Below are positions 63,602 to 64,000 of a DNA stretch of 64,000 bases, piece by piece (position 1 is the stretch's first letter; the number at the start of each line of letters is the position of its first letter). Made by a program: the position numbers and the translations under genes. The notes beneath the pieces are model-generated. The model searched no databases and was not told the DNA's origin. It saw only the letters and a program-made list of their open reading frames with translations. The stretch spans positions 5,001 through 69,000 of the forward strand of contig NZ_JAKJHX010000010.1 in NCBI RefSeq assembly GCF_021648855.1, in the 5' to 3' direction. Origin of the DNA: Tychonema litorale BBK16 (lineage in GTDB: Bacteria > Cyanobacteriota > Cyanobacteriia > Cyanobacteriales > Microcoleaceae).

Positions 63602-64000
63602 CGCACGAATCACCGTAATCGTTTTTCCCATTGGACTAACTTGAATTTCAGTATTCAACCGCTCTTCCAATTCCGGTGCATTATCTCTGCGATCGAATAT
63701 AACCAACCAACCGGAATCTTGTCCCAATCGAGCCAAATATCCATCCAACTGTTCCAACCCTTTACTCAACGGATCGACTTTCCGAGTCCGCCAAACTTTC
63801 AGTTCAATGCCTAATGTTACCTCACCATAACGCAAACATAAATCCATCCTGTCTCGCCCGATCGCATATTCCCTCTCCAACGTTCCCCCACCATTAATCA
63901 CCCGATGCAGAAACGCCATCAGCACCAAATGCGGCGCAATTTCAGGGTAAGACGCACTCTTGAGTAAGGGTTCACCATGTTGCAGCCAAAATGCCAGAAA
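63599..64000 (-). CDS. PD-(D/E)XK nuclease-like protein C-terminus (runs off right edge)
   Basis: 134 codons of the 3' end, open to the window edge. Nuclease motif: GRDRMDLCLRYGEVTLGIELKVWR, that is D..(x)n..ExK, as in C-terminal nuclease domains attached to AAA-like ATPases of prokaryotic accessory regions. The ATPase would lie beyond 64000. The stop coincides with the break in the integrase fragment. Confidence 0.7.
   Translation of the reverse strand, partial: FLAFWLQHGEPLLKSASYPEIAPHLVLMAFLHRVINGGGTLEREYAIGRDRMDLCLRYGEVTLGIELKVWRTRKVDPLSKGLEQLDGYLARLGQDSGWLVIFDRRDNAPELEERLNTEIQVSPMGKTITVIRA

Noticed and set aside
63602..63814. Continuation of the integrase ORF
   Set aside because: After YIYS the frame has no recombinase motif and is antisense to the nuclease gene.

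Overview
The window is chromosomal DNA of a filamentous, non-heterocystous-type cyanobacterium of the Oscillatoriales (Microcoleus/Oscillatoria/Phormidium-like). This is inferred from very frequent GCGATCGC (HIP1) octamers, photosynthesis genes (petM, ycf39, crtP, crtB), cobN, two NAD kinases, many pentapeptide, WD40 and AAA-like proteins, heptanucleotide tandem repeats and dense small palindromic repeats. No rRNA, tRNA or CRISPR array was seen.

Layout. 1-14.7 kb is mostly housekeeping: the 3' part of mutS, a PAS-PAS-GAF-GGDEF cyclase, a HAD phosphatase, a CPP1-like J-domain membrane protein, pgeF, a LytM/M23 peptidase, an alpha/beta hydrolase, prmA, serA, a small membrane protein and an S4 protein. 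A decayed IS200/IS605-type end with TnpB omega-RNA-like hairpins lies just before the M23 gene. 14.7-17.9 kb is a rearranged island. It holds a phosphate-binding lipoprotein, a 48-aa secreted-peptide ORF and a truncated pstS, all joined by 4-nt ATGA overlaps. The truncated pstS runs into the tail of a glycosyltransferase. A complete-looking IscB element with its HEARO/omega RNA sits directly upstream on the same strand.

17.9-43.3 kb is rich in membrane and stress signalling. It has three MscS-type channels (one with a cNMP-binding domain), a secreted MscS-related protein without a pore, and a dCache-HAMP-pseudocyclase-globin fusion. It also has a free globin, an SLH porin, a pentapeptide protein, AAA-like/STAND proteins (one with 14 WD40 repeats), an OvoA-type sulfoxide synthase without its methyltransferase domain, an orphan radical-SAM enzyme, a LysR regulator and a four-EF-hand protein.

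43.7-60.6 kb is biosynthetic: crtP-crtB, cobN with two in-frame insertions of the local palindromic repeats, an SGNH-like lipoprotein, nadK, a 1213-aa repeat/BON/OmpA protein, pdxA, petM-ycf39 and a second nadK. 60.6-64 kb is an accessory scrap-yard: a Phd-Fic pair, a DUF6888-DUF6887-like pair, an unknown protein, the first 44 codons of an integron-type integrase and the C-terminus of a PD-(D/E)XK protein that runs off the window.

The strongest candidate for an unusual system is the IscB/omega-RNA element at about 16.28-17.86 kb: all catalytic residues are present, the RNA folds into recognisable nested stems, and both ends carry matching hairpins. The pseudocyclase-globin fusion and the pore-less MscS protein are the best protein-architecture novelties.
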